Below are positions 10,325 through 21,293 of a DNA stretch of 49,307 nucleotides, in pieces. Positions within the stretch are counted from its first letter, which is position 1. Each line of letters starts with the position of its first letter. The translations under genes were made by a program, and so were the position numbers. The notes beneath the pieces were generated by a model. It was not told the DNA's origin, ran no database searches, and saw only the letters and a program-made list of their open reading frames with translations. Origin of the DNA: Methylotenera sp. (GTDB lineage Bacteria > Pseudomonadota > Gammaproteobacteria > Burkholderiales > Methylophilaceae); NCBI GenBank assembly GCA_009693255.1, contig SHXQ01000011.1:1-49307 (forward strand), in the 5' to 3' direction.

Positions 10325-12175
10325 ATGCCAGTTTATCGTTCACGCACCACCACACACGGCCGCAATATGGCAGGCGCTCGCGCGCTATGGCGCGCTACAG
10401 GTATGAAGGATGGTGATTTTGATAAGCCGATTATTGCCGTTTGTAACTCGTTTACTCAATTTGTACCCGGCCATGTGCACCTTAAAGACTTAGGTCAATT
10501 AGTCGCGCGAGAAATTGAGCGCGCTGGTGGGGTGGCAAAAGAATTTAATACTATTGCAGTCGATGACGGCATTGCCATGGGCCATGGCGGTATGTTGTAT
10601 AGCTTGCCTAGCCGCGACTTAATTGCTGACAGTGTCGAATACATGGTCAATGCACATTGTGCTGATGCATTGGTGTGCATTTCAAATTGCGACAAAATTA
10701 CCCCTGGCATGCTGATGGCGGCCTTGCGTTTGAATATCCCCGTCGTGTTTGTTTCAGGCGGCCCAATGGAAGCAGGCAAAGTAAACTGGCAAGGTGAAGA
10801 GTTAAAACTAGATTTAGTCGATGCCATGGTGGCAGCAGCGGACAGTAAAGTCAGTGATGAAAAGGCAGAGGCTATTGAGCGCTCGGCCTGCCCTACTTGC
10901 GGTTCTTGTTCGGGTATGTTTACCGCAAACTCAATGAACTGCTTAACGGAGGCGCTTGGCTTAAGCTTGCCAGGAAACGGCTCTGCGCTTGCTACGCACG
11001 GCGCCCGTAAAGAATTATTCTTAAAAGCAGGTCGCTTGATTGTTGAGCTGGCAAAACGCCACTATGAGCAAGATGATTACAGCGTATTGCCACGCAGTAT
11101 CGCCAATATCAAAGCGTTTGAAAACGCCATGAGCTTAGATGTCTCCATGGGCGGTTCAACGAACACGGTATTACATTTATTAGCGGCCGCTCATGAGGCA
11201 GAAGTCGATTTCACCATGGTTGACATTGACCGCATTTCACGCAAAGTCCCTTGTTTAAGCAAAGTAGCACCTGCCACGCAAAAATATCACATGGAAGACG
11301 TACACCATGCAGGCGGCGTGATGGGCATATTGGGCGAATTGGATCGTGCCGGTGTGTTACACCGAGACACGCCCACCGTGCATAGTGCGAGCATGGGTGA
11401 CGCCTTAGATCAATGGGACATTATGGTCACGACGGACGAAGAAGTGAAAAAATTCTTCCGCGCTGCACCTGGGGGCATTAAAACGACGATTGCTTTCTCA
11501 CAAAGCATGCTTTACCCGACCTTAGATGATGATCGTGCTGAAGGTTGTATTCGTGATAAAGCGCACGCTTACTCGCAAGACGGTGGCCTGGCCGTGCTGT
11601 ATGGCAATATTGCATTAGATGGCTGTATTGTTAAAACCGCTGGCGTAGATGACAGTATTTTGAAATTCACCGGTCGTGCACGTATTTTTGAAAGTCAAGA
11701 TGCCACCGTTGAAGCGATTCTTGCCGATCAAATTGTCGCTGGCGATGTGGTGGTGATACGCTACGAAGGTCCACGTGGTGGCCCTGGTATGCAAGAAATG
11801 CTGTATCCAACATCTTATTTAAAATCTAAGGATTTAGGCAAGGTTTGCGCCTTGCTCACGGATGGCCGCTTTTCGGGCGGCACCTCCGGCTTGAGTATTG
11901 GCCATGCTTCACCAGAAGCGGCTGAGGGCGGCGCGATTGGCTTGGTTGAAGAAGGCGATACAATTGAAATCGACATTCCAAATCGCACCATCCACTTGGC
12001 CATTAGTGATGCAGAAATGACCGTACGTCGTACAAGAATGAATGCCAAAGGTAAGGATGCTTGGAAGCCTATCGGCCGAGTACGCGCAGTTTCACCAGCA
12101 TTACGCGCTTATGCTGCAATGAGCACCAGTGCGGCACGTGGCGCAGTTCGCGATGTTACACAGATTGAAAAATAA
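10325..12175 (+). CDS. ilvD: Dihydroxy-acid dehydratase
   Basis: An iron-sulfur dehydratase that converts 2,3-dihydroxy-isovalerate and 2,3-dihydroxy-3-methylvalerate to the keto acids of valine and isoleucine synthesis. The 616 residues equal the E. coli length. The cluster cysteines lie in [13 protein letters not shown] (C122, with the following K124 expected to be carboxylated) and [20 protein letters not shown] (C195). The C-terminal [20 protein letters not shown] motif is intact. Its stop codon touches the start of the next gene (TAAATG), so the mutarotase is probably translated from the same message. Confidence 0.97.
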   Translation: MPVYRSRTTTHGRNMAGARALWRATGMKDGDFDKPIIAVCNSFTQFVPGHVHLKDLGQLVAREIERAGGVAKEFNTIAVDDGIAMGHGGMLYSLPSRDLIADSVEYMVNAHCADALVCISNCDKITPGMLMAALRLNIPVVFVSGGPMEAGKVNWQGEELKLDLVDAMVAAADSKVSDEKAEAIERSACPTCGSCSGMFTANSMNCLTEALGLSLPGNGSALATHGARKELFLKAGRLIVELAKRHYEQDDYSVLPRSIANIKAFENAMSLDVSMGGSTNTVLHLLAAAHEAEVDFTMVDIDRISRKVPCLSKVAPATQKYHMEDVHHAGGVMGILGELDRAGVLHRDTPTVHSASMGDALDQWDIMVTTDEEVKKFFRAAPGGIKTTIAFSQSMLYPTLDDDRAEGCIRDKAHAYSQDGGLAVLYGNIALDGCIVKTAGVDDSILKFTGRARIFESQDATVEAILADQIVAGDVVVIRYEGPRGGPGMQEMLYPTSYLKSKDLGKVCALLTDGRFSGGTSGLSIGHASPEAAEGGAIGLVEEGDTIEIDIPNRTIHLAISDAEMTVRRTRMNAKGKDAWKPIGRVRAVSPALRAYAAMSTSAARGAVRDVTQIEK

Positions 12176-13105
12176 ATGACTCTGACCCATACCAGCATAC
12201 TGCCGTATCCGCACACCACCAATTCAGCGCCAACCAATGATGCCTGCCAGATTAAAGATAAGAACGGTTTAGCTTACATTGAAATTGACAATCGCCATGC
12301 CACTGCCAAGATAGCATTGCAAGGTGCACATATAATGCACTGGCAACCAAAATCCACAGATCAGCCGGTATTTTGGCTATCTAGTAACGCCCGTTATATC
12401 GCAGGACGTTCAATCCGGGGTGGCGTGCCTATCTGCTGGCCTTGGTTTGGTGCTCACCCGACAGACAGTAGCTATTGTCCGCATGGCTTTGCGCGCGTGA
12501 TTCCTTGGAAAATGATAAAGTCCTGTAGAATGCCTAACGGCACCACTAGAATTCTGCTCGAAATGACGCAGACTGAAATCACCAAAAAACAACTCTCGTA
12601 TCCATACAAACTGACACTCGAAATTACTGTGGGTAATTATCTGCGTTTAGAAATAACCACCACCAATCTTGCCGACCATCCGTTCATGATAGGTGAGGCC
12701 TACCACACCTATTTTAACGTGAGTGATGTTCAAAACACCCAGATAACAGGACTAGAAAATTTAGTCTATTCAGATAAGGTTGAGGGTTACGTGCGTAATG
12801 TGCAACATGGTCCGCTACAATTTAATGGTGAGTTTGACCGCGTGTATCTCAATAGTGATGAAGATTGCATTATTCGCGACAGCGGCTTTAACCGGGCGAT
12901 TCGCGTCTCAAAATCGGGAAGCAAGACGACGGTGGTATGGTCACCTGGCGCTGAAAAAGTCACTCAAATGCCCGATATGGGCGCACCCAACGAATGGCGC
13001 AAGATGCTCTGCGTAGAGTCTGCCAACGCGATGGAAAATAGCGTCATTATTTTCCCTAGGGAGTCTCATACCATGGTGACGGAGTATTCTCTGGAGTTGT
13101 TCTAG
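12176..13105 (+). CDS. D-hexose-6-phosphate mutarotase (YeaD family)
   Basis: An aldose-1-epimerase-like beta-sandwich protein that interconverts anomers of hexose 6-phosphates. The signature segments are present: HIMHWQP, FWLSSNARY, IRGGVPICWPWFGAHP, PHGFAR, GEAYHTYFNVSD and NEWRKMLCVESAN. The 309 residues are near the family length (about 290-300). The start follows ilvD with no intervening base, and there is no good independent ribosome-binding site, so translation is likely coupled. Anomer conversion would serve the sugar-phosphate flow of central metabolism; the connection to ilvD is probably only positional. Confidence 0.88.
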   Translation: MTLTHTSILPYPHTTNSAPTNDACQIKDKNGLAYIEIDNRHATAKIALQGAHIMHWQPKSTDQPVFWLSSNARYIAGRSIRGGVPICWPWFGAHPTDSSYCPHGFARVIPWKMIKSCRMPNGTTRILLEMTQTEITKKQLSYPYKLTLEITVGNYLRLEITTTNLADHPFMIGEAYHTYFNVSDVQNTQITGLENLVYSDKVEGYVRNVQHGPLQFNGEFDRVYLNSDEDCIIRDSGFNRAIRVSKSGSKTTVVWSPGAEKVTQMPDMGAPNEWRKMLCVESANAMENSVIIFPRESHTMVTEYSLELF

Positions 13106-13117
13106 GGGTACGATGAA

Positions 13118-15163
13118 ATGCCAAATAGCCTAGTAGGTGAAACCAGCCCTTACCTGCTACAACATGCGCAAAACCCTGTTGAATGGTACCCATGGGGTGC
13201 GCAAGCACTTACTTTAGCGCGCGATCAGAACAAGCCTATACTGCTCTCAATTGGTTATTCAGCGTGTCACTGGTGTCATGTCATGGCGCACGAATCGTTT
13301 GAAGACGCTGCAACTGCAGCGCTGATGAATGCGCACTTTATCAACATCAAAGTAGACCGTGAAGAACGCCCAGATATTGACCAAATATACCAAACTGCGC
13401 ACAGCATGCTATCTAAAGCCAGCGGTGGCTGGCCACTCACGGTGTTTTTAACGCCACATCAAGAACCGTTTTTTACCGGCACTTATTTCCCAAAAACTGC
13501 CCGTTATCAGCTGCCTAGTTTTGCTGATTTAATCCCACGCGTAGCGGCTTATTATCATGAGCGCAAAGCGGATGTCGCTAGCCAGAACCAGCAATTGCAA
13601 GAGGCTTTAGCAAGAACTATCCCTATTGCGAATCATGTCGTTAGTGCAGGGGGAAGCACCCTTAGCTTAGCCTTTCAGCAATTGCGCGATAGTTTTGATT
13701 TTGAAAATGGCGGCTTTGGCTCTGCGCCTAAATTTCCTAACCCTGCCGATATCACGCTGCTCATGCATCAAGCCCATACAGGGAATAAACCAGCAGAAGC
13801 GATGGCATTGCAAATGTTAAGCGCCATGTCTAGGGGCGGAATTTACGACCAAATAGGCGGTGGATTTTGTCGCTACAGTGTCGATGAGCGCTGGAATATT
13901 CCACACTTTGAAAAAATGCTGTACGACAATGGACAGTTACTTTGTTTGTATGCGGACGGCTGGCAACTTAGCAAAAATGCGCATGACAAAGAAATCTACG
14001 CCAAAGTGATAGAGGAAACGATCCACTGGTTGCAACGTGAGATGCTATCGCCAAAAGGCGCTATTTATTCATCACTTGACGCAGATTCACTAAATATTCA
14101 TGGCCACAGTGAAGAAGGTGCCTTTTATGTGTGGCAATTAAACGAAGTAAAAGCCTTACTCAGCCCCGAAGAGTTTGCCGTGACTTCACGCTACTTTGGT
14201 TTTGATCGTGCGCCTAATTTTGAGTCTCAAGCATGGCACGCCTACCTAGCAATCATGCCCGACGATCAAGATAAAACCCTATTCAACAGCGCTAAAGCAA
14301 AATTATTTGTGGCGCGTGAACTGAGATCTCGACCGGGTCTAGATAACAAAATACTCACGTCATGGAATGCACTGGCCATTAAGGGCTTAGCCCGCGCTGG
14401 CAATGTATTTAGTCGGCCGGACTGGATAAAGCTGGCGCAAGATGCGGTAGATTTTATTCATGATCATTTGTGGGTTAAAAATTCTAGCGGTGAATTTCAA
14501 TTATTAGCCACAGCTAAAGATGACAATGTACATCTCAATGCTTATTTAGATGATTACGCATTTTTGTTAGATGCCCTCATTGAATTAATGCAGGTAGACT
14601 ATAGAACTATCGATATGCAATTTGCCGAGGAGATTGCAGAAGACTTGCTGGAAAATTTTGAAGCTGAGGATGGTGGTTTTTACTTCACCTCACACCAGCA
14701 TGAAAAATTGATTCATCGCCCCAAGCAAGGTTACGACAACGCAACGCCAAATGGCAATGGCATCGCGTCGGTTGCCCTGCAGCGTTTTGGGCATATTCTG
14801 GGTGAACCACGCTATTTGCAAATAGCAGAACGCGCCTTACAGGCCTTTGACAGCACAATCAAGCGCAATCCCGCAGGCTGCGCCAGTTTAAGTCATGCGC
14901 TCAGTGAATATCTAACGCCGCCCACACTGGTGATTCTGCGTGGCAATGCTGAAAACCTGGCGCAATGGCGCCGAGAAATAGGGCAACATTATTACCCGCA
15001 CCATATTTTTTTCTACTTAGATGAAACCATCACAATCTTAGCAAAAACCTTACAAAGGCCATTGCCAGACAATCTAGCGATTGATGTCAACGCATGGGTG
15101 TGCAAGGGCGTTGTATGTTCACAAAGCATTGATCATCTACCAAGTTTGTTGCGTCATATTTAG
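13118..15163 (+). CDS. Thioredoxin-fold DUF255 protein (YyaL/spermatogenesis-associated 20 type)
   Basis: A large protein (681 aa) with an N-terminal thioredoxin-like DUF255 domain (about residues 1-165) followed by an (alpha/alpha)6-barrel glycosidase-like region. The thioredoxin-like site is CHWC (C50-C53) in the family-typical [14 protein letters not shown]. The signatures [20 protein letters not shown] and [15 protein letters not shown] are very well conserved. The biochemical function of this widespread family is not established. It starts 12 bp after the mutarotase gene and may close the ilvD operon. No signal peptide is seen. Confidence 0.93.
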   Translation: MPNSLVGETSPYLLQHAQNPVEWYPWGAQALTLARDQNKPILLSIGYSACHWCHVMAHESFEDAATAALMNAHFINIKVDREERPDIDQIYQTAHSMLSKASGGWPLTVFLTPHQEPFFTGTYFPKTARYQLPSFADLIPRVAAYYHERKADVASQNQQLQEALARTIPIANHVVSAGGSTLSLAFQQLRDSFDFENGGFGSAPKFPNPADITLLMHQAHTGNKPAEAMALQMLSAMSRGGIYDQIGGGFCRYSVDERWNIPHFEKMLYDNGQLLCLYADGWQLSKNAHDKEIYAKVIEETIHWLQREMLSPKGAIYSSLDADSLNIHGHSEEGAFYVWQLNEVKALLSPEEFAVTSRYFGFDRAPNFESQAWHAYLAIMPDDQDKTLFNSAKAKLFVARELRSRPGLDNKILTSWNALAIKGLARAGNVFSRPDWIKLAQDAVDFIHDHLWVKNSSGEFQLLATAKDDNVHLNAYLDDYAFLLDALIELMQVDYRTIDMQFAEEIAEDLLENFEAEDGGFYFTSHQHEKLIHRPKQGYDNATPNGNGIASVALQRFGHILGEPRYLQIAERALQAFDSTIKRNPAGCASLSHALSEYLTPPTLVILRGNAENLAQWRREIGQHYYPHHIFFYLDETITILAKTLQRPLPDNLAIDVNAWVCKGVVCSQSIDHLPSLLRHI

Positions 15164-15270
15164 TCTGTTGGCATGGTACAACTTGCTTGTTACGAGCGAT
15201 AATTGTAGGTATCATTACTTGTTGTGGGGAATAAAAAATTAATGATTAAGTTTAAATTCAAGGAGATAAC

Positions 15271-15588
15271 ATGAAAGCATTATTGTTGGCAATCGTAGCA
15301 GCCAGTTCTTTGTTAGTTGCCGCTCAAGTAAATGCTGCTGACGCATCAGCGCTAGCGCAAAAAAGTGGCTGCTTAGCGTGTCACACTGTTGATAAAAAAG
15401 TATTGGGGCCAGCCTATAAAGATGTTGCAGCAAAATACAAAGGCGATAAAACTGCTGAAGCTAAATTAGTAGCAAAAGTTAAAGCTGGTGGTAGTGGTGT
15501 TTGGGGTCCTATGCCTATGCCGGCAAATAGCCCACAAGTTAAAGATGCTGACATCACCGCAATCGTACAATGGATATTGTCACTATAA
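15271..15588 (+). CDS. Small periplasmic class-I cytochrome c (c551/c552 type)
   Basis: A monohaem electron carrier exported to the periplasm. The signal peptide covers about residues 1-22 (LLVAAQVNA cleavage region). The haem motif CLACH is at 34-38 (C34, C37, axial H38). The distal methionine ligand is M81 or M83 in WGPMPMPAN. At 105 residues it has the size of the cytochrome c551/c8 group. In methylotrophs such carriers can accept electrons from methanol or methylamine oxidation, but no dehydrogenase is in this window. A strong AAGGAG ribosome-binding site precedes the start, and an intrinsic terminator follows. Confidence 0.94.
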   Translation: MKALLLAIVAASSLLVAAQVNAADASALAQKSGCLACHTVDKKVLGPAYKDVAAKYKGDKTAEAKLVAKVKAGGSGVWGPMPMPANSPQVKDADITAIVQWILSL

Positions 15589-15604
15589 TTGTTTGATAGT
15601 CTAG

Positions 15605-15636
15605 TAAAAAAGCCAGCTTTTAAGCTGGCTTTTTTA
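15605..15636. terminator. Bidirectional intrinsic terminator (cytochrome c / permease)
   Basis: AAAAAAGCCAGCTT and its exact complement AAGCTGGCTTTTTT flank two bases, giving a GC-centred stem with an A-tract on one side and a T-tract on the other. It lies between convergent genes and can end transcription in both directions. Confidence 0.92.
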
Positions 15637-15662
15637 TTGGCACTCAGTAATCTACATTAGCA

Positions 15663-17063
15663 TTATTTGTTTAACTTGCTGTGATGCATCGAGTAAACAA
15701 AGTAAATCACCACGCCGATTAAAATCCAAACTCCAAACCGCATCCAAGTCACGGCGGGTAAAAAGGTCATCAGCGCGCCACAAGAGAATATGCCTAATGT
15801 CGGGATCAATGGGTTCCATGGATTCTTGAAAGGACGTTTAAGATGCGGTTGGCGTTTACGCAACACAATCACCCCAACACACACCATAATAAAGCTGGCC
15901 AGCGTGCCAATATTCACGGTTTCTGCCAATTCCCCCAGTGGAATGAAACCTGCCACGATTGAGACCACCGCACCGCACATCAGAATGATTTTGGTCGGCG
16001 TTTGACGGTCAGGATTTACTTGCGAAAATATCGGTGAAATCAAACCATCACGGCTCATGGCAAACAGTATGCGGGTTAAGCCATAAAGCAACACCAACAG
16101 CACGGTAATGAGCCCCGCTAACACACCTGTAGCCACCAAGGTGGACGCCCAAGTGTAGCCTATCTTAGTTAAGGCAAACGCTACTGGAGACGACACATTT
16201 AATTCATTGTAAGGCACGATACCAGTCAGCAAGGCCGATACGATAATGTAGATAATAGTACAAAATGAAAGCGAAGCAATGAGGCCTATCGGCAAATCAC
16301 GCTGTGGATTTTTGGCTTCTTCTGCCGCCGTTGAAACCGCATCAAAGCCAAAGTAGGCGAAAAATACCAAAGAGGCGCCGGCTAACACCCCAATATTTTT
16401 ACCATTCTCTAGGGTACTAAACCAGCCAAAAGGCATAAAGGGGTGCCAGTTATTGCTATTGAGATGCATAGAGGCTAATACTATAAAAATGGCGATAGTT
16501 GAAAGCTTGATGACAACGATAATATTATTAAATCGCGCACTCTCTTTCACACCTATCATCAGTAAAATGGTCAGCGCCCAAATAATGGCGAATGCGGGTA
16601 GGTTAATCAGCCCGCCCATCATAGGGGCTTTTGTCAGCACTTCAGGTAGTGCAATATTGAAATTAGCCAAGGTGCTGGTGAAATAACCAGACCAACCATT
16701 GGCCACAGCCGCCGCCCCTACTCCGTATTCAAGGAGTAGAATCCAGCCCATCACCCAGGCAATAAATTCACCAAAAGCCACATAGCTATAGCCGTAGGCG
16801 CTGCCAGAACCACCAACAGACGCGGCCAGCTCAGCATAAGAAAGTGCGGCAAAGGCAGAGGCCACCCCTGCAATAATAAATGACAGCACAACCGCTGGGC
16901 CAGACTGTGTAGCCGCAGCAATACCGGTGAGTACAAATATGCCGGTACCAATGGCGCAACCAATGCCTAAAAGTGTCAAATCAAATGCGGTGAGGCATTT
17001 TTTTAAACCACTATTTGAGTGCTCGACAATCGCTTTAGTACGAAGTAACTTTTTATGCATCAA
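15663..17063 (-). CDS. APC-superfamily amino acid permease (cationic amino acid transporter-like)
   Basis: An inner-membrane amino-acid transporter of 466 residues with about 12 hydrophobic segments. The first helix carries the APC substrate-site motif GCAIGTGIFVLTG (about residues 34-46). The conserved FFAYFGFDAVSTAAEEAKNPQRD segment near residue 240 (longer than quoted motifs elsewhere; key residues F-G-F-D and E-E-xxNP) is typical of the YfnA/CAT group. The substrate cannot be set from sequence. It is separated from hemF by 124 bp containing a TATAAT box (minus strand, 17163-17158) and so is probably transcribed separately. Confidence 0.9.
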   Translation of the reverse strand: MMHKKLLRTKAIVEHSNSGLKKCLTAFDLTLLGIGCAIGTGIFVLTGIAAATQSGPAVVLSFIIAGVASAFAALSYAELAASVGGSGSAYGYSYVAFGEFIAWVMGWILLLEYGVGAAAVANGWSGYFTSTLANFNIALPEVLTKAPMMGGLINLPAFAIIWALTILLMIGVKESARFNNIIVVIKLSTIAIFIVLASMHLNSNNWHPFMPFGWFSTLENGKNIGVLAGASLVFFAYFGFDAVSTAAEEAKNPQRDLPIGLIASLSFCTIIYIIVSALLTGIVPYNELNVSSPVAFALTKIGYTWASTLVATGVLAGLITVLLVLLYGLTRILFAMSRDGLISPIFSQVNPDRQTPTKIILMCGAVVSIVAGFIPLGELAETVNIGTLASFIMVCVGVIVLRKRQPHLKRPFKNPWNPLIPTLGIFSCGALMTFLPAVTWMRFGVWILIGVVIYFVYSMHHSKLNK

Positions 17064-17187
17064 TTCTCTCCATCATTTTTTAATGTGGCTGACAAACCCA
17101 ATGCCCTTAGCTCTATAGGAGCAACGCCTCAGGGCCTTATGAGGATAGCGAGTTTGCATTATACATCGCCGCTTATCTAGCTTTCCA

Positions 17188-18099
17188 TTACGCGACTGCC
17201 AGCCAATCTTTATCAACCAAAAAATTGGTATAGAGTTTGGCCTCAGGGCTATTCGCTTCTGGCTGCCAGTCATAACGCCATTTCACGATGGGTGGCATAG
17301 AAAGCAGAATCGATTCAGTGCGGCCATTTGACTGTAAGCCAAACAGCGTACCGCGGTCGTACACCAGATTAAACTCAACATAACGGCCACGACGGTAAGC
17401 TTGAAAATCACGTTCACGCTCACCAAATGGCGTGTCTTTACGGCGCTGAACGATAGGCAAATATGCATTTAAAAAGCTATCGCCAACAGCGCGCTGCATC
17501 TTAAAGCTTTTTTCAAAGCCTAGTTCGTTAAAGTCATCAAAAAAGATACCGCCGATACCACGAGGTTCTTTACGATGTTTTAGATAAAAATATTTGTCAC
17601 ATTCTTTTTTGAATTTTGAATAATAGGCGGGATCGAAAGCATCCAAAGCCGTTTTATTGGTGCGATGAAAATGTACGGCATCTTCTTCAAAACCATAATA
17701 AGGCGTGAGGTCCATGCCACCACCAAACCACCAAATATCAGTGTCTGTGCTGTTGTGTGCTTTTGCCACAAAAAAACGCACATTCATATGCACGGTAGGA
17801 ATATAAGGATTACGGGGGTGAAACACTAGCGAGACGCCCATGGCTTCCCATGCGCGGCCAGCCGCCTCAGGATGTGCGGCGCTAGCAGAAGGCGGCAATT
17901 TGCTACCCAGTACGTGTGAGAAGCCTACCCCCGCACGCTCAAACACGTTGCCATCTTCTAGTAAGCTTGAGGTTCCGCCGCCGCCTTCTGGGCGTTGCCA
18001 GCTATCTTGCAGAAAGTTTTTACCATCCACCAGCTCTAATGCTTCAACAATTTTAACTTGTAAGTCTTGCAAATAACTGAGTACGGACTGGGTATCCAT
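17188..18099 (-). CDS. hemF: Oxygen-dependent coproporphyrinogen III oxidase
   Basis: This enzyme decarboxylates coproporphyrinogen III to protoporphyrinogen IX using O2 in haem synthesis, in the cytosol. The 303 residues are full length (E. coli 299). Conserved blocks are visible: [62 protein letters not shown] and [14 protein letters not shown]. Use of the O2-dependent form fits an aerobic lifestyle. The start lies 2 bp after the purD stop, so it appears to be the last gene of a dusB-fis-purH-purD-hemF transcription unit. Confidence 0.97.
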   Translation of the reverse strand: MDTQSVLSYLQDLQVKIVEALELVDGKNFLQDSWQRPEGGGGTSSLLEDGNVFERAGVGFSHVLGSKLPPSASAAHPEAAGRAWEAMGVSLVFHPRNPYIPTVHMNVRFFVAKAHNSTDTDIWWFGGGMDLTPYYGFEEDAVHFHRTNKTALDAFDPAYYSKFKKECDKYFYLKHRKEPRGIGGIFFDDFNELGFEKSFKMQRAVGDSFLNAYLPIVQRRKDTPFGERERDFQAYRRGRYVEFNLVYDRGTLFGLQSNGRTESILLSMPPIVKWRYDWQPEANSPEAKLYTNFLVDKDWLAVA

Positions 18100-18101
18100 G
18101 A

Positions 18102-19370
18102 CTAGCCTTTAATGGCGCGATAGCCGATATCTGTGCGGTATTGCGCGTTATTAAATTTAATTCCCTCTAGAATTTGGTAGGCGTGACTTTGTGCAAACTT
18201 GACTGTGTCACCCAGCGTGGTGACGCATAATACGCGACCTCCACTCGTCAACACCTTGCCATCTTTAAGTTCCGTACCCGCATGAAACACGTGTGCATCA
18301 GTCAGATTTTTAGGTAAACCAGTGATTTCATCTCCAAGCCTTGGCGTATCGGGGTAATTGGCCGAAGCCATCACGACACCAAGCGCAGTGCGCCTATCCC
18401 ATTCAGCTTCAGCCTTATCTAGCGTGCCATTAACGGCATGTTCAGCTAATGCGACAAAGTCACTTTTTAGCCGCAGCATAATCGGCTGCGTTTCAGGGTC
18501 ACCCATGCGGCAATTGAACTCTAAAGTTTTAACCCCACCATCAGGTGAAATCATTAAGCCCGCGTATAAAAATCCAGTATAAGGAATACCATCTTTTTCC
18601 ATGCCTTCAACCGTTGGGCGAATAATCTCGCGCATCACTTTGGCGTGTATTTGTGGAGTGACCACTGGCGCCGGTGAATAAGCGCCCATGCCTCCTGTAT
18701 TAGGTCCTTGGTCACCATCTAGCAATCGCTTATGGTCTTGGCTAGTCGCCAAGGCTAAAATATTTTTGCCATCGACCATCACAATAAAACTGGCTTCTTC
18801 ACCCGTTAAGAATTCTTCAATCACCACGCGCGCACCAGCACTGCCCAGCTTGTTGTCAGACAACATCGCATCAATCGCCGCATGCGCTTCGTCGTTAGAC
18901 ATGGCAACCACCACCCCTTTACCTGCCGCCAAACCATCGGCCTTAATCACAATCGGCGCGCCCTGCTTAGTCACATAGTCATGCGCTAGTTTGGCATCGG
19001 TAAACGTGGTATAAGCCGCGGTTGGAATATTGTGCCGTAGCATAAATGCTTTGGCGTAGTCTTTTGAAGACTCTAGCTGCGCTGCCGCTTTAGTCGGACC
19101 AAAAATCTTTAATCCCGCCGCACGAAATGCATCGACCACGCCTTGTGAAAGCGGCGCCTCTGGCCCTACGATAGTCAGGTGAATCTGCTCTTTTTGGGCA
19201 AAGGCCAGTAAATCTGGCACGCTGGTAATAGGTACATTCAGCATGTCAGGATTAGTCGCTGTGCCGGCATTACCCGGTGCCACATACACGCGGCTGACTT
19301 CTTTATTTTGTGCGATTTTCCAGCTAAGCGCATGTTCGCGACCGCCACCACCTATGACCATTACTTTCAT
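18102..19370 (-). CDS. purD: Phosphoribosylamine-glycine ligase
   Basis: Step two of purine synthesis: an ATP-grasp ligase that joins glycine to 5-phosphoribosylamine. The 422 residues are standard (E. coli 429). The N-terminal [17 protein letters not shown], the [15 protein letters not shown] loop, the ATP-grasp segments [14 protein letters not shown] and [14 protein letters not shown], the metal-site [12 protein letters not shown] and a C-terminal [17 protein letters not shown] are intact. It begins 15 bp after purH, consistent with cotranscription of these two purine genes. Confidence 0.98.
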   Translation of the reverse strand: MKVMVIGGGGREHALSWKIAQNKEVSRVYVAPGNAGTATNPDMLNVPITSVPDLLAFAQKEQIHLTIVGPEAPLSQGVVDAFRAAGLKIFGPTKAAAQLESSKDYAKAFMLRHNIPTAAYTTFTDAKLAHDYVTKQGAPIVIKADGLAAGKGVVVAMSNDEAHAAIDAMLSDNKLGSAGARVVIEEFLTGEEASFIVMVDGKNILALATSQDHKRLLDGDQGPNTGGMGAYSPAPVVTPQIHAKVMREIIRPTVEGMEKDGIPYTGFLYAGLMISPDGGVKTLEFNCRMGDPETQPIMLRLKSDFVALAEHAVNGTLDKAEAEWDRRTALGVVMASANYPDTPRLGDEITGLPKNLTDAHVFHAGTELKDGKVLTSGGRVLCVTTLGDTVKFAQSHAYQILEGIKFNNAQYRTDIGYRAIKG

Positions 19371-19385
19371 ATGATTATATTTACC

Positions 19386-20972
19386 TTAATGCCTAAAATG
19401 ACGAATGCCCGTTACAACCATCACTAATCCATGCTCATCTGCTGCCGCAATCACTTCTTCATCGCGCATGCTACCACCAGGATGAATCACACAGCTAGCA
19501 CCTGCTTCTGCCAATACATCAATACCATCACGGAATGGGAAGAATGCATCAGAAGCCACCACTGAGTTTTTAAGGGTTAGTCCGGCATTTTGCGCTTTAA
19601 TAGCGGCAATTTTGGTACTATCCACACGACTCATTTGGCCGGCGCCTACGCCTAGTGTCATGCCATTACCACAGAACACAATGGCGTTAGATTTCACATA
19701 TTTAGCCACCCGCCAAGCAAACAACATATCAGCCATTTGTTGTGGCGTTGGTTGCTTCTTAGTCACCACTTTTAAATCAGATGGATCAATTTCATGGTTG
19801 TCTGCAGTTTGTACCAGCAAACCTGACCCTATGCGTTTGGTATCATGTGCGTTACGGCCTTGCTCCCATGCGCTACTGCCGCCTTTGGCTAACGCAATCT
19901 TAAGCACCCGCACATTCGCTTTAGCGGTAAAAATAGCCAAGGCATCTGCGCTGTAGCCAGGGGCAATCAGCACTTCGACAAATTGTTTAGAAACGGCTTC
20001 TGCGACCGCTTGATCAACAATGGTATTAAACGCGATAATGCCGCCAAATGCGCTGCTTGGGTCAGTTTGGAATGCCTTTGTGTACGCTTCAAGTGCGGTC
20101 GTACCAAGCGCCACACCACAAGGATTGGCATGTTTGACAATCACACACGCCGAAGTGTTAAACGATTTAACCGCTTCCCAAGCGGCATCAGCATCGGCAA
20201 TATTGTTGTAGCTTAATTCTTTACCTTGCAATTGCACCGCAGTGACCAGAGAGCCTGGCGCTGGATTTAAGTCGCGATAAAACGCCGCTTGCTGATGTGG
20301 ATTTTCGCCGTAACGTAAGTCTTGTAATTTTACAAAACGACCATTCGTCTGCGCGGGGAAATCGCTACGTGAACCGTCAGCGTTGAATGATGAAAGATAG
20401 TCGCTAATCGCGCCATCATAATTGCTAATACGGTTAAATGCTGCCACAGAAAGTGCAAACTGTGTTGCTTGGCTAACCGCGCCACCATTACTTTTTAGCT
20501 CACGGATAACCTCCGCATATTGGTTAGCATCCGTCAGCACAGCGACATCTTTCCAGTTTTTGGCAGCAGAACGCACCATGGCTGGACCACCAATATCAAT
20601 GTTCTCGACAGCCTCTTCCAGCGTACAGTTTGGCTGGGCCACTGTGGCTTCAAATGGGTACAGATTCACTACCACCATATCGATACTTGGAATGTTGGCT
20701 GCTTGCATGGCCGCCACATGTTCAGGTAAATCACGGCGACCTAAAATGCCACCATGCACTTTGGGGTGCAGCGTTTTAACACGGCCATCTAACATTTCTG
20801 TAAAGCCGGTGTAATCGCTAACTTCAATGACTGGAATATGGTGGTCACGAAGCAGTTTGGCGGTACCACCAGTAGATAATATTTCTACATTTAATTGTGT
20901 TAAAGCAGCTGCTAATTCTAAAATACCTGATTTATCTGACACGCTGATAAGCGCACGTTTAATAGTTGCCAT
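19386..20972 (-). CDS. purH: Bifunctional AICAR formyltransferase/IMP cyclohydrolase
   Basis: Catalyses the last two steps to IMP. The N-terminal IMP cyclohydrolase domain (about residues 1-195; [29 protein letters not shown]) is followed by the AICAR transformylase domain. That domain carries the catalytic Lys-His pair in [12 protein letters not shown] and the conserved [14 protein letters not shown]. The length of 528 matches E. coli PurH (529). It sits 54 bp downstream of fis. The purH-purD order is the same as in E. coli purHD. Confidence 0.98.
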   Translation of the reverse strand: MATIKRALISVSDKSGILELAAALTQLNVEILSTGGTAKLLRDHHIPVIEVSDYTGFTEMLDGRVKTLHPKVHGGILGRRDLPEHVAAMQAANIPSIDMVVVNLYPFEATVAQPNCTLEEAVENIDIGGPAMVRSAAKNWKDVAVLTDANQYAEVIRELKSNGGAVSQATQFALSVAAFNRISNYDGAISDYLSSFNADGSRSDFPAQTNGRFVKLQDLRYGENPHQQAAFYRDLNPAPGSLVTAVQLQGKELSYNNIADADAAWEAVKSFNTSACVIVKHANPCGVALGTTALEAYTKAFQTDPSSAFGGIIAFNTIVDQAVAEAVSKQFVEVLIAPGYSADALAIFTAKANVRVLKIALAKGGSSAWEQGRNAHDTKRIGSGLLVQTADNHEIDPSDLKVVTKKQPTPQQMADMLFAWRVAKYVKSNAIVFCGNGMTLGVGAGQMSRVDSTKIAAIKAQNAGLTLKNSVVASDAFFPFRDGIDVLAEAGASCVIHPGGSMRDEEVIAAADEHGLVMVVTGIRHFRH

Positions 20973-21026
20973 TTGGAAGCTCTGATGAAATTGATAACGA
21001 ATAAAAAGACTATCGAGTCAGTTAAA

Positions 21027-21293
21027 TTACTCGATGCCGTACTGCTGCATTTTCTTACGCAAGGTATTGCGATTTAAACCTAAAATTTCTGCCGCTTTGC
21101 TTTGGTTGCTACCCGCATATTGCAAGGTGTATTCCAACAAGGGCTTTTCAATACATTGTAAAACCATGTCATACAAGGCGTGTGGCGACTCACCATCGAG
21201 ATCGTTAAAGTATTGATCTAACGAAGATTTTACGCTGCTGGCCAGCTGACATTTATGCATTAAGCCGCTTTTAGTGACTTCACTTTCATCCAT
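21027..21293 (-). CDS. fis: Fis-family nucleoid-associated DNA-binding protein
   Basis: A small dimeric nucleoid protein and transcription regulator. The 88-residue product ends in the Fis helix-turn-helix (SNQSKAAEILGLNRNTLRKKM, about residues 62-82). The dimer-forming helices precede it (LYDMVLQCIEKPLLEYTLQ). Its start overlaps the dusB stop by one base (TAATG), the same dusB-fis pairing as in enterobacteria, where fis is expressed from the dusB promoter in a growth-phase-dependent way. The first 20 residues are variable, as usual. Confidence 0.95.
   Translation of the reverse strand: MDESEVTKSGLMHKCQLASSVKSSLDQYFNDLDGESPHALYDMVLQCIEKPLLEYTLQYAGSNQSKAAEILGLNRNTLRKKMQQYGIE

Noticed and set aside
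15790-16005. Plus-strand frames opposite the amino acid permease
   Set aside because: They are antisense shadows without supporting signals.
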